DNA of 56,735 nucleotides, from positions 1-56,735 of the forward strand of contig SXXL01000020.1 of the NCBI GenBank assembly GCA_005789565.1, read 5' to 3'. Position numbers and translations under genes: made by a program. The stretch's first letter is position 1, and every line of letters begins with the position of its first letter. The notes below the pieces were generated by a model, which saw only the letters and a program-made list of their open reading frames with translations, was not told the DNA's origin and did no database searches. The stretch is from Bacteroidota bacterium (lineage in GTDB: Bacteria > Bacteroidota > Bacteroidia > Chitinophagales > Chitinophagaceae). Shown in pieces: positions 24,670-32,898 of the stretch.

Positions 24670-25619
24670 AGTTTTTTTAAAATTTCCGATAAAACCGATT
24701 GAGCGGCCCATACCCGGTTGCCGGCTTGTTGAGTGACCAGGCTATTGGCTCCATCCAAAACCTCATCGCTCAACTCCACATTTCGTCGAACCGGCAAACA
24801 ATGCATCACCCGGGCGTTACGCGAAGGGTATAAGTGTTCTTGGGTGAGCATCCACTCGGCATGGTCCGTTTTCAGCCTCCCATACTGAGCATAACTGCTC
24901 CAGTTCTTGACATAGATATAGTCGGCCTCCCGGAGTGCTTTTTTCTGGTCGTGGGTGATGGTGGCACATTTGGTAAAACGATCTGCTAATTCCATTCCCT
25001 CGGGGTGTGCAATCGTAAAATCACATCCGCCCCAATGAGTCATCCACTCTGAAAAGCTGTTGGCAACGCATTGTGGCAAGGGTTTCACATGCGGGGCCCA
25101 GGTCAATACGATTTTGGGTCGGTTGCCACTTCTCCAGGTCTCTTGTATGGTGATCAAGTCGGCCAAACTTTGCAACGGGTGCAACGTGGCACTTTCCAGG
25201 CTCACCACCGGAATGCCGGCATAGCGTATAAACTGCGAGAGCACATGCTCCCCGTAATCCGCTTCTCGGTCTTTCAGTGAGGGAAACGTTCGAATAGCCA
25301 GAATATCAAAATAGAGGCTTAATACGGGTGCCGCGTCTTTGATGTGTTCTACCGTAGTGCCATTCATGACCGTATGTTCTTCAAACTCGAGGGCCCATCC
25401 ATCTTGCCCCACGTTGAATACGATCGCCTCCATCCCCAGATTTTGCGCTGCTACCTGTGTGCTCAACCGGGTGCGCAGGCTGGGGTTTAAAAACAACAGT
25501 CCGATACGTTTTCCTGTCCCTAGCGACCGGTCTGCCAGCGGGTCGTTCTTATACCGAATCGCTTGTGCTACCAGCGAATCAAGATCGACAACGTCGTGTA
25601 CGGATGCGAATTGTTTCAT
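24666..25619 (-). CDS. argF': N-succinyl/N-acetyl-L-ornithine carbamoyltransferase
   Basis: 317 residues. A transcarbamylase of the Bacteroidetes/Xanthomonas type that acts on acylated ornithine, not ornithine. The carbamoyl phosphate loop NPSLRTRLST is at about 45-54, then ATLHPLQSLADL, WAPHVKPLPQ and the end motif MHCLPVRRN. Residue 90 is Val in TTVEH. At the equivalent site the Bacteroides fragilis succinylornithine enzyme has Pro90 and the Xanthomonas acetylornithine enzyme has Glu92, and small or hydrophobic residues there favour the succinyl substrate; I align this by eye and from memory. It overlaps argD and argB by 4 bases each. Confidence 0.93.
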   Translation of the reverse strand: MKQFASVHDVVDLDSLVAQAIRYKNDPLADRSLGTGKRIGLLFLNPSLRTRLSTQVAAQNLGMEAIVFNVGQDGWALEFEEHTVMNGTTVEHIKDAAPVLSLYFDILAIRTFPSLKDREADYGEHVLSQFIRYAGIPVVSLESATLHPLQSLADLITIQETWRSGNRPKIVLTWAPHVKPLPQCVANSFSEWMTHWGGCDFTIAHPEGMELADRFTKCATITHDQKKALREADYIYVKNWSSYAQYGRLKTDHAEWMLTQEHLYPSRNARVMHCLPVRRNVELSDEVLDGANSLVTQQAGNRVWAAQSVLSEILKKL

Positions 25620-26764
25620 GACGCAGCTTGTAATTCTTTTAAGGACTCCCGCAAGGCCTCCAAAAATTGATCAGCCTCTTCTCGGGTCAGCGCCAGGGAA
25701 GGAAGTAATCGAACCACCCGAGGCTTTGCTTCTCCGGTAAAAATGTGTTTTTCAAACAGTAAATGATTTCGGAGTGTCTGGAGGGTTTCCGGATAATCGA
25801 ATCCGATCATAAGTCCCACACCTCTTACGTCAGTCAGTTCAGGGAGCGCCCGAATAGATCGTTGGAGGTATTCGCCCAGTACCCCAGCGTTTTTCATCAA
25901 GTTTTCTGACTCGATCACTTCCAGTACGGCCAGGGCGGCTGCACAGGCGAGGTGATTGCCACCAAATGTGGTGCCTAATTGAAAATGTTTCGGTTTTATG
26001 TGTGGGGCAATCGAGAGACCAGCGATCGGGAAACCATTTCCCATCCCTTTGGCCATGGTGTAGATGTCAGCTGTTACCGCGGCGTAGTCGTGGCTGTAAA
26101 ATTGACCGCTTCTTCCATAGCCGCATTGTACACTGTCAGCAATGTATACCGCTCCGTATTGGTCACAACAGCAACGGATCGTCTGTAAAAATTCAGCCGA
26201 TGCTACTCGAATGCCGCCCACACCCTGTATGCCTTCTACGATCACGGCGGCGACTTGATTGCCCTTTTCTTGAAAAAAGGAATGGACGGACTCCGCGTCA
26301 TTGAATGGAAGAAATCGGATATGCTCGGTTTCGTTAACGGGCGCCACGTAATTTTTGTTATCGGTGGCGGAGACGGCAAGTGAGGTACGGCCATGGAAAG
26401 CACCCTGAAAGGCGATCACCATTTTTCGCCCGGTATGAAAGCTGGCAAGTTTTAAGGCATTTTCATTGGCTTCCGCACCACTATTGCAGAGAAAAAGTTG
26501 ATAGGATATTTTCCCACTGACTTTGCCTAATTTTTCTGCCAGCTGTTCTTGCAGGGGAATGTGCACGGAGTTAGAATAAAAAGAAATCTTGTGCAATTGC
26601 TCTTGGATGCGCCGAGTCCAATGTGGATGACCATGGCCGATACTGATTACCGCATGTCCGCCATACAGGTCCAAGTACTCCTGTCCGTTGACATCCCACA
26701 AACGGCTACCGGATGCACGCTCGGGGGTGATGGGTTGGAGCGGATATACGTCAAAAAGGTTCAT
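25616..26764 (-). CDS. argD: Acyl-ornithine aminotransferase
   Basis: 382 residues from the ATG at 26764 (MNLFDVYPLQP). Class III PLP aminotransferase: NSGAEANENALKLA near 95-108, FHGRTSLAVSA, the IVEGIQGVGGI segment before the DSVQCGYGRSG pocket, and a Schiff-base lysine expected in YTMAKGMGNG. It transfers the amino group from glutamate to N-acyl-glutamate semialdehyde, giving N-acyl-ornithine. It starts one base after the argC stop and overlaps argF' by 4 bases. Succinyl rather than acetyl substrates are possible in this operon. Confidence 0.95.
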   Translation of the reverse strand: MNLFDVYPLQPITPERASGSRLWDVNGQEYLDLYGGHAVISIGHGHPHWTRRIQEQLHKISFYSNSVHIPLQEQLAEKLGKVSGKISYQLFLCNSGAEANENALKLASFHTGRKMVIAFQGAFHGRTSLAVSATDNKNYVAPVNETEHIRFLPFNDAESVHSFFQEKGNQVAAVIVEGIQGVGGIRVASAEFLQTIRCCCDQYGAVYIADSVQCGYGRSGQFYSHDYAAVTADIYTMAKGMGNGFPIAGLSIAPHIKPKHFQLGTTFGGNHLACAAALAVLEVIESENLMKNAGVLGEYLQRSIRALPELTDVRGVGLMIGFDYPETLQTLRNHLLFEKHIFTGEAKPRVVRLLPSLALTREEADQFLEALRESLKELQAAS

Positions 26765-26765
26765 A

Positions 26766-27749
26766 CTAGAAATAGCTGGCTTTGAGTTGAAGTCCGGTGG
26801 TTTCATCCAATCCAAACAACAGATTCATATTTTGCACGGCTTGCCCGCTGGCTCCTTTCACTAAATTATCGATCACACTGTGCACGACCAGTTTACTGCC
26901 TATTTTTTCCAATTGAATAAAGGCTTTATTGGTGTTCACCACTTGTTTGAGGAAGATCGGCTGATCGGTTACGTGAACGAAAGGATGCGTCGCATAATAT
27001 TCGCTATAGAGCTCCTGTAGCGCTTTTGCAGATAACGTACATTCCAGCGTCGAGCTGATAAAGATTCCTCTTGTGAAATCGCCTCGCCAGGGCACAAAAT
27101 TTAGTTCCAGTGAATCTTGTTTGGACAAGTTGAGAAGTGATTCGCCGATCTCTTGTCCGTGTTGATGTTCCAGGGTCTTGTAAGCTTGGATGTTGTTGGC
27201 CCGCCAGCTGAAATGTGTGGTGGCACTCAGGGTTTGTCCGGCTCCGGTACTACCGGTAATACCGGTAGTATAGATGGCAGGCAGAACTTGCGTGTTAGCC
27301 AGTGGTAATAAGCCGAGTTGAATCGCCGTGGCAAAACAACCCGGATTGGCTACCCGATTAGCGTTTTTGATCTGCTCTCGATTTCGTTCGGGTAATCCGT
27401 AAACGAACGTCTGGTTTTGGTAGGTATTGTTGGCTTGGTGGCGAAAGTCTGTCGTGAGGTCGATGACCTTTAAACTGTGGGGTAAGGAGGTGCCACTCAG
27501 GAAGCGGCGGGATTCTCCATGACCCAAGCAAAGAAAGAGCACATCGATCGAATCAAGCGGAGCGCTATCGGTAAAAAGCATGTCAATTTCGCCCAATATG
27601 TCTGCGTGCACGGAGTGGATCGGTTGACCCGCTTGGCTTCGGCTGTGTGCGAAAACGATCTCTGCGTGTGGGTGAAGAATCAGCAGACGAATCAATTCCC
27701 CTCCGGTATAGCCGGCAGCACCGAGAATGCCTATCCTAATTTTTTTCAT
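26766..27749 (-). CDS. argC: N-acyl-gamma-glutamyl-phosphate reductase
   Basis: 327 residues from the ATG at 27749 (MKKIRIGILGAAG). The NADPH site GAAGYTGGELIRLL is at about 9-22. The catalytic cysteine lies in NPGCFATAIQLGLLPL near 146-161, and a His-bearing motif in HQHGQEIGESL-type sequence lies later. It reduces the acyl-phosphate made by ArgB to the semialdehyde. It begins 14 bases inside the 3' end of argG, one of the longest overlaps in the operon. The upstream in-frame extension is argG in another frame and is not used. Confidence 0.96.
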   Translation of the reverse strand: MKKIRIGILGAAGYTGGELIRLLILHPHAEIVFAHSRSQAGQPIHSVHADILGEIDMLFTDSAPLDSIDVLFLCLGHGESRRFLSGTSLPHSLKVIDLTTDFRHQANNTYQNQTFVYGLPERNREQIKNANRVANPGCFATAIQLGLLPLANTQVLPAIYTTGITGSTGAGQTLSATTHFSWRANNIQAYKTLEHQHGQEIGESLLNLSKQDSLELNFVPWRGDFTRGIFISSTLECTLSAKALQELYSEYYATHPFVHVTDQPIFLKQVVNTNKAFIQLEKIGSKLVVHSVIDNLVKGASGQAVQNMNLLFGLDETTGLQLKASYF

Positions 27750-28941
27750 TTGCTTGGCGTTTGACGGATTCGTGGATGAAGGTTTGCAGACCCGCGATCT
27801 TGCTAAAACCTCGTACATCGTTTCCGGTGAACCCGGCATTCATCTCGCCATATTTTCCGAACTGGCTGTTCATGAGGTCGAACCGGCTTTCGATACCGGT
27901 GACCTGGAACCGGTAGGGGAATAGGGAAATAAAAACCTCGCCACTGACTGTTTGCTGGCTAGTGCGCAAAAAAGCCTCGATGTCGCGCATCACGGGATCG
28001 AGAACCTGTCCTTCGTGCAGCCAGTTCCCATAAAAAAGTGAAAGTTGATCCTTCCATTGCAACTGCCATTTGGTAAGCACATGTTTTTCCAGAGCGTGGT
28101 GCGCTTTTAGGATGATCATCGGAGCAGCCGCTTCGAATCCAACCCTTCCCTTGATGCCAATGATCGTATCCCCGACATGAATATCGCGTCCGATGCCATA
28201 GGGAGCGGCGAGGGATTGTAAGTAATGGATAGCCTTACTGGGATGTTCAAACGATTGTTTATTCACGCTGACCAATTCTCCTTTTTCGAATCGAAGGCTG
28301 ATATCCTCTTGGCCGGTTTTGGTCACTGGGGTGGGCCAGGCTTCTTCGGGTAGCATGCCGGTAGAGGTAAGGGTTTCTTTTCCGCCTACGCTGGTTCCCC
28401 AGAGTCCTTTGTTGATGGAATAGGCGGCTTTCTCAAAATTCATCTCCACGCCCTTTGCTTTCAGGTATTCAATTTCCGCTTCCCGGCTGAGTTGTTGATC
28501 TCGGATCGGGGTAAGGATGGGTATACCGGGAATTTGCGTATGAAAGATCATGTCAAAACGGACCTGGTCATTTCCGGCACCCGTACTGCCATGGGCCACA
28601 GCCTCTGCATTCAGCTCTTTGACGTGATCCGCTATACCCAGGGCTTGAATGAGTCGTTCGGCGGAGACCGAGAGCGGATAGGTATTGTTTTTCAGCACAT
28701 TTCCATAGATCAGGTAACGCAGGATTAGATCGTAATAAGGTATAATGGCATCTAATGTTTTGTGTGTGGTTACGCCGAGTGCATAGGCATGCTTTTCGAT
28801 CTGTGCAAGTTCTTCCTCTGTAAAACCACCGGTATTCACCAGTATACTGTGTACCTCATAGCCCAGTTCGTTCAGTAAATACTTCACGCAATATGAGGTA
28901 TCGAGGCCCCCGCTGAACCCAAGTACGATCTTCTTGCTCAT
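27736..28941 (-). CDS. argG: Argininosuccinate synthase
   Basis: 401 residues from the ATG at 28941 (MSKKIVLGF). The ATP pyrophosphatase loop SGGLDTSYC is at 9-17. Citrulline/aspartate binding parts are GSTGAGNDQVRFD and the segment EYLKAKGVEMNF. It joins citrulline and aspartate using ATP. It comes second in the operon, overlapping the GNAT gene by 4 bases and argC by 14. Its early position, ahead of the N-acyl steps, is shared by Bacteroidetes arginine operons as I recall. Confidence 0.97.
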   Translation of the reverse strand: MSKKIVLGFSGGLDTSYCVKYLLNELGYEVHSILVNTGGFTEEELAQIEKHAYALGVTTHKTLDAIIPYYDLILRYLIYGNVLKNNTYPLSVSAERLIQALGIADHVKELNAEAVAHGSTGAGNDQVRFDMIFHTQIPGIPILTPIRDQQLSREAEIEYLKAKGVEMNFEKAAYSINKGLWGTSVGGKETLTSTGMLPEEAWPTPVTKTGQEDISLRFEKGELVSVNKQSFEHPSKAIHYLQSLAAPYGIGRDIHVGDTIIGIKGRVGFEAAAPMIILKAHHALEKHVLTKWQLQWKDQLSLFYGNWLHEGQVLDPVMRDIEAFLRTSQQTVSGEVFISLFPYRFQVTGIESRFDLMNSQFGKYGEMNAGFTGNDVRGFSKIAGLQTFIHESVKRQANEKN

Positions 28942-29636
28942 ATAGGTCGAGTTTGCTTTAAGTTTTTTAGGAGTGGACGAAGCAGTTTCCATTGCTTGAA
29001 CCGAAGCAGGCGCTCCAGGCCAGTCTTATTTTCCTCAAAGAAGTGTTTGGTCTCTTCCGGTTCATAGTGATCGGCCGGATCGTAAAGCATCGCTGTACAC
29101 ATGCAGTTCGTTCGATCCTTGCTCATTAAAATATCGTAGTTGACGCAACTTTTGCAACCGGCCCAAAAGGCCTCGTCCGGCGTGAGCTCCGAGTAGGTTA
29201 CCGGTTCATACCCCAGTTCGCTGTTGATCTTCATGACCGCTAATCCGGTCGTTAGTCCGAAGATCTTTGCGTTTGGATAGCGCTCACGGGACAGCTCAAA
29301 TATCTTTCTCTTGATCGCTTTGGCAACACCACCTTTCCGGAAGGCAGGTGCGACGATCAGTCCGCTGTTGGCAACGTACTCGCCATGACTCCAGGTTTCG
29401 ATATAGCAAAAGCCTACCCACTCTCCAGCGGGCGTGAGGGCAATAACGGCTTTGCCCTCATCGATCTTGGTCTCAATATACTCTGGTGTACGCTTGGCTA
29501 TACCGGTGCCACGGGCTTGTGCGGAGGTAGCCATCTCTTCGGTGATCTGAAGTGCGTATTTTTTGTCGTCGGAAACGGCCAGCCGAATGATGAGCGGAGG
29601 AGGGTTCAAGAGTTGATGTATTAGCTGTTGGTCCAC
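28938..29636 (-). CDS. GNAT acetyltransferase at the head of the arginine operon
   Basis: 232 residues from a GTG at 29636; no ATG is near and the N-terminus is somewhat uncertain. GNAT fold: an acyl-CoA site near 99-106 (FRKGGVAKA), preceded by SGLIVAPA. Because it opens an operon that otherwise lacks argA or argJ, the best inference is a glutamate N-acyltransferase (acetyl or succinyl) making the first committed intermediate. After the GNAT core is a cysteine set, C161-x2-C164 and C178-x-C180, which is unusual for the family and could bind a metal. It overlaps argG by 4 bases and the upstream small ORF by 16. Confidence 0.85.
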   Translation of the reverse strand: MDQQLIHQLLNPPPLIIRLAVSDDKKYALQITEEMATSAQARGTGIAKRTPEYIETKIDEGKAVIALTPAGEWVGFCYIETWSHGEYVANSGLIVAPAFRKGGVAKAIKRKIFELSRERYPNAKIFGLTTGLAVMKINSELGYEPVTYSELTPDEAFWAGCKSCVNYDILMSKDRTNCMCTAMLYDPADHYEPEETKHFFEENKTGLERLLRFKQWKLLRPLLKNLKQTRPI

Positions 29637-29822
29637 CAGTCCAAATACGTTTTCGGAGGGGCTTCACTGACAGGGACCAGGGTGAGGGGGTTCGTCCTGT
29701 CAGCAACTACGAGAATGTTGCGGTCGGCAAAATGTGAAGACGTCAAATCCAACAGCGTAGATGCCACTGGTATTGGATCGATAAAAGGCTACTTGCTTCG
29801 TATGCGTGAGTAGATTGGTCAT
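29621..29822 (-). pseudogene. Small ORF (66 aa if repaired) broken by one extra base, ahead of the arginine operon
   Basis: From the ATG at 29822 a clean reading (MTNLLTHTKQVAFYRS...SGIYAV) runs to about residue 24, then goes off frame and stops at 29700. The +1 frame continues as DLTSSHFADRNILVVADR...TYLDWWTNS to a TAA at 29621-29623. Removing one G of the GG at 29750-29751 region (the base at 29750) would give one 66-residue protein whose stop overlaps the GNAT GTG by 16 bases, like the other overlaps in this operon. It could be a sequencing indel, a recent null mutation, programmed +1 frameshifting or a leader pair. No family is recognised. Confidence 0.55.
29667..29703. other. Inverted repeat inside the small arg-leader ORF
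   Basis: CTGACAGG (29667-29674) and CCTGTCAG (29696-29703) are perfect 8-base arms around a 21-base loop; two more pairs form after a one-base bulge. It lies between the frameshift site and the GNAT start and spans the stop codon of the unshifted frame (29700-29702). A hairpin here could affect ribosome passage or attenuation. Confidence 0.5.
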
Positions 29823-29838
29823 CGTTAATAAGGGGCAG

Positions 29839-29846
29839 CAAATTAA
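29839..29846 (-). promoter_or_regulatory. Putative -7 box for the arginine operon
   Basis: TTAATTTG, one mismatch to TAnnTTTG, 16 bases before the ATG of the small ORF. No clear -33 element or ArgR-like operator is seen. The rest of the 29823-29901 gap holds nothing else I can name. Confidence 0.35.
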
Positions 29847-29901
29847 TGAGAAATATTAAAGTTCGACTGCGATTTTTTACTAACACTCACAGGCGTTCGT
29901 G

Positions 29902-30600
29902 TTAAACCTGGATCAAAAAGATCATCGGTCGTTTGTGCAGGATAGGGATCGATCGTTTCCATTCGGCTACGGTTCGGGTTTGAATCGTTTCCGTGGGACC
30001 GGTGAGGTCAATCGCTAAGCAAACCCGGGTGGTGGGTTTCAGGTGTTGGAGCAAAGCTTGAAGCATCGCATCGTTTCGGTAGGGCGTTTCGATGAACAGC
30101 TGGGTGCGCTGGTGTTTGATCGAGTCTTGTTCCAGGGCCTGTATGGTCTGATTGCGGGCCTTTGCGTCAATGGGCAGGTAACCGTGAAACGTAAAGGACT
30201 GACCATTCAGGCCGCTGGCCATCAGGGCGAGTAGGAGGGAACTTGGCCCTACCAGCGGTTTCACCAATACGTTCATCTCTTGGGCCAGGGCGACCAGTTC
30301 CTGTCCCGGATCGGCGATACCCGGACAACCCGCTTCACTCACGATCCCGATGATCCGATTTTCCTCGACCGAGGCACGAAACCGAGCCCGAACATCGGGT
30401 TCATCCATTCGGATCCAACGATAATCGTCGATCACCATGTCTTTTCGAACCGACTTGAAATAACGACGAGTGGTGCGTTCGTTCTCAACGTAAAAGTCTT
30501 GGCACTGCACCAAGATGTCGAATAAATACGTCGGAAGGGTATGCGGGGCCGAGGCATCGATCCAAGTGGGAATCAAGTATACGATGGCAGAAGCATTCAT
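29902..30600 (-). CDS. Tetrapyrrole methylase family (RsmI-like) SAM-dependent methyltransferase
   Basis: 232 residues from the ATG at 30600; the longer open frame upstream is antisense-free but overlaps the EI24 gene and is not used. It resembles RsmI: IVYLIPTWIDASAP at the N-terminus, NERTTRRYFKSV, SEAGCPGIADPGQELV (SAM-site region, about 92-107), VGPSSLLLALMASGLNG and ETPYRNDAML. RsmI 2'-O-methylates C1402 of 16S rRNA; this is the short Bacteroidetes variant, so the exact target is less sure. Its ATG overlaps the EI24 stop by 4 bases. Confidence 0.88.
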   Translation of the reverse strand: MNASAIVYLIPTWIDASAPHTLPTYLFDILVQCQDFYVENERTTRRYFKSVRKDMVIDDYRWIRMDEPDVRARFRASVEENRIIGIVSEAGCPGIADPGQELVALAQEMNVLVKPLVGPSSLLLALMASGLNGQSFTFHGYLPIDAKARNQTIQALEQDSIKHQRTQLFIETPYRNDAMLQALLQHLKPTTRVCLAIDLTGPTETIQTRTVAEWKRSIPILHKRPMIFLIQV

Positions 30601-31346
30601 GAGGCTTGCTTGATCGATTGAACGCTCAGCGTGGCGGCGATGATCGCATACACCGGTGCAAAGGGCAGTACTACATGCATGGCGAAGAAAACCAGTCCGG
30701 TTCCAATGGCCAGTCCCTTGTGCGCCTGCACGAAATTTTGGCTCTGGGTACGGTCGTACCCCACCCGGGCCAACGAATAATCCAGCATCGAAAAACCAAA
30801 GTAATAACACTCCAGCGCCAACGCGATCAGCGGCGTGACCCACCCGATCAGGGGCACAAAACAGAGCAACACCAACGCGGCTAGGTAAACCGTCTGCCAG
30901 CCGGCATTTCGAAGCGCGAGCGATATACCGCGACGAGCATCCGAGCGGGCTTCAGTCCAATCAAAGGAATGCACTTGCCCGTCTACCAACACCTCCGTCT
31001 TTTCGCTGACATACGTGAACAACGGAGAGCCTAGGATCAGGATCAGATATTTGAACCAGGAAAAATAGATCAGCACCAGCAAGAGCTGCAGCATCATGCC
31101 ATTCATGACAAAGAAGAAACTGAGCCACTCGCTTCGTTCTTGTTGCAGCCACTCGGCAATGCCCACGGACTGCCCGATCCAACCCGTGACGGCCGTGGCT
31201 GATTGAAAAAAGAAATATAACCCCACTAAAAAAAGAACCGCATACACCAACCCGGGCAGGATCATCTCCTTCAACAGCTGGTGCCGCTGGGAGAAAAGCC
31301 TGGCCTGTTGCCAGGATCGGCTGATGAGTACGAGTTCCTGAATCAT
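30597..31346 (-). CDS. EI24 domain (CysZ-like) membrane protein
   Basis: 249 residues with hydrophobic segments at about 28-50, 70-110 (two or a re-entrant pair), 155-180 and 215-240. The pattern SPLFTYVSEKTEVLVDG and the LECYYFGFSMLDYSLAR segment are typical of the EI24/CysZ family. CysZ proteins carry sulfate; many Bacteroidetes members are untested. It is upstream of and coupled to the RsmI-like gene. A TACATTTA box lies 8 bases before its ATG. Confidence 0.85.
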   Translation of the reverse strand: MIQELVLISRSWQQARLFSQRHQLLKEMILPGLVYAVLFLVGLYFFFQSATAVTGWIGQSVGIAEWLQQERSEWLSFFFVMNGMMLQLLLVLIYFSWFKYLILILGSPLFTYVSEKTEVLVDGQVHSFDWTEARSDARRGISLALRNAGWQTVYLAALVLLCFVPLIGWVTPLIALALECYYFGFSMLDYSLARVGYDRTQSQNFVQAHKGLAIGTGLVFFAMHVVLPFAPVYAIIAATLSVQSIKQAS

Positions 31347-31354
31347 GTCCCATG

Positions 31355-31362
31355 TAAATGTA
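31355..31362 (-). promoter_or_regulatory. Putative -7 box TACATTTA for the EI24-RsmI pair
   Basis: One mismatch to TAnnTTTG, 8 bases before the EI24 ATG on the minus strand. Confidence 0.38.
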
Positions 31363-31387
31363 AGGAATTAGGTGGCAGCGTATTTTT

Positions 31388-31414
31388 CCTTCACCCTTCA
31401 CCCTTCATCCTTCA
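31388..31414. repeat. CTTCACCC/CTTCATCC intergenic word repeats
   Basis: CCTTCACCCTTCACCC followed by TTCATCCTTCATT lies just before the SLC13 promoter. The reverse complement of the same words is found at 33943-33971 in another gap. Confidence 0.7.
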
Positions 31415-31419
31415 TTGAA

Positions 31420-31427
31420 TATCTTTG
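31420..31427 (+). promoter_or_regulatory. -7 box TATCTTTG, 4 nt before the SLC13 ATG
   Basis: TATCTTTG-GTCT-ATG. Full consensus with the recurrent 4-base spacing, so a leaderless transcript is predicted. Confidence 0.55.
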
Positions 31428-31431
31428 GTCT

Positions 31432-32892
31432 ATGTTGATTTCGTTTTGGAAAAAGCGTTTCGCTCGGTTTTTACTGGCGGTTGTATTGGGGATATTGATG
31501 TACGCCATAGATCCGCTTGCCTTGGACCCTGCTGCTGCTGCCTTGTTGGCCGTGGCCCTTACGATGATCGTTCTCTGGGTGACGGAGGCGCTTTCCATGC
31601 CGGTGGTGGCGCTGATGCCGTTGTTCCTTTTTCCCTTGTTGAAAATTCAATCCATCGAAGAAGTTTCGAGGGCCTATGCCAATCCGGTGATCTTTTTGTT
31701 CCTGGGCGGATTTTTACTCGGACTCGCCATCGAGAAATGGGATCTCCACCGCCGCATCGCCCTGGGTATCATTCGGAAGACCGGCTCCGGTGGCGACCGG
31801 ATCATTCTGGGTTTCATCCTCTCCACTTCTTTCATCAGTCTTTGGCTCAGCAATACCGCCACCACGATGATGATGTTTCCCATCGCGCTCTCGGTGATTC
31901 AAGTGCTCAAACAGAAAAAAGAATTGGAGGGTAACCTGCCTCATTTTTCCATCAGCCTGATGTTGTCCATCGCCTACGCTTCCAACCTGGGCGGCATCGG
32001 CACCATCATCGGCACCCCGCCAAACGTTGCCTATGTGGCCTATATAGAAAAAGAAGTACCGGGATTGCAGATCGGTTTTTTGAATTGGATGTTGCTGGCC
32101 CTGCCACTGGGCTTGCTGTTGGTGCTGGCCCTGTATGTAGTGATGGTCAAGTGGCTTTACCCGAACCGCATACGTTCCAGTGAGATCATGGATAGCGTCA
32201 TAGATGCAGAGTGGAAGGCCCTGGGACCCATGACCGGGTCCCAAAAACGCGTGCTGTGGATCTTTGGCTTCACCGTTTTGCTGTGGATGACACGAGTATT
32301 GATCAACCAGATCCAACCTTGGATCGTGCTGGACGATACCTTGATCGCCCTACTCGGCGGCTTTGGTTTATTTCTTTGTCCGGTGCATCCCTCCGATCGA
32401 AAAGAAGATGCTGCCGACAGACATTTACTGGAATGGTCCGACACCGAAAAACTGGCCTGGGGAATTTTATTGTTGTTCGGGGGCGGACTGGCCCTGGCCG
32501 GTGCCTTGGAAAAAGCGGGACTGATCAGTCAGCTCGGCAGCTGGCTTTCCACCTACGCTACGGCCGGATTCTGGCTCATCTTGTTGATCACCACCCTATC
32601 GCTTTTCATCAGCGAGGTCATGAGCAACGTGGCGCAGGTGATCGTCCTCGCCCCGGTTGTCACTGCCTTGGCCACGGCCCTGGGCGTTCATCCGCTGCAG
32701 TTGGGGATACCGATGACCCTGGCCGCCAGTTGCGCCGGCATGCTGCCCATGGGTACACCTCCCAATGCCATCGTGTTCGCCAGCGGACAACTTCGCTTGC
32801 GCCACATGCTGATCGTTGGGGGCGTGATGAACCTGATCGCGATCGTATTGATCACGTTGTTCAGCTGGTTCTTGCTGCCAATGATCTTCTGA
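31432..32892 (+). CDS. SLC13/DASS family anion symporter
   Basis: 486 residues from the ATG at 31432 (MLISFWKKR). A divalent anion:sodium symporter with about 11-12 hydrophobic segments. The two family signatures are visible: SNTATTMMMFPIAL with GTIIGTPPNVAYV in the first half, and SEVMSNVAQVIVLAP with GMLPMGTPPNAIVFASG in the second. The SNT/SNV-x-G-T motifs bind Na+ and carboxylate. Likely substrates are C4-dicarboxylates, citrate or sulfate; sequence alone does not decide. It sits alone between opposite-strand genes and ends 6 bases before the convergent PorP/SprF gene. Confidence 0.93.
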   Translation: MLISFWKKRFARFLLAVVLGILMYAIDPLALDPAAAALLAVALTMIVLWVTEALSMPVVALMPLFLFPLLKIQSIEEVSRAYANPVIFLFLGGFLLGLAIEKWDLHRRIALGIIRKTGSGGDRIILGFILSTSFISLWLSNTATTMMMFPIALSVIQVLKQKKELEGNLPHFSISLMLSIAYASNLGGIGTIIGTPPNVAYVAYIEKEVPGLQIGFLNWMLLALPLGLLLVLALYVVMVKWLYPNRIRSSEIMDSVIDAEWKALGPMTGSQKRVLWIFGFTVLLWMTRVLINQIQPWIVLDDTLIALLGGFGLFLCPVHPSDRKEDAADRHLLEWSDTEKLAWGILLLFGGGLALAGALEKAGLISQLGSWLSTYATAGFWLILLITTLSLFISEVMSNVAQVIVLAPVVTALATALGVHPLQLGIPMTLAASCAGMLPMGTPPNAIVFASGQLRLRHMLIVGGVMNLIAIVLITLFSWFLLPMIF

Positions 32893-32898
32893 GAAAAA

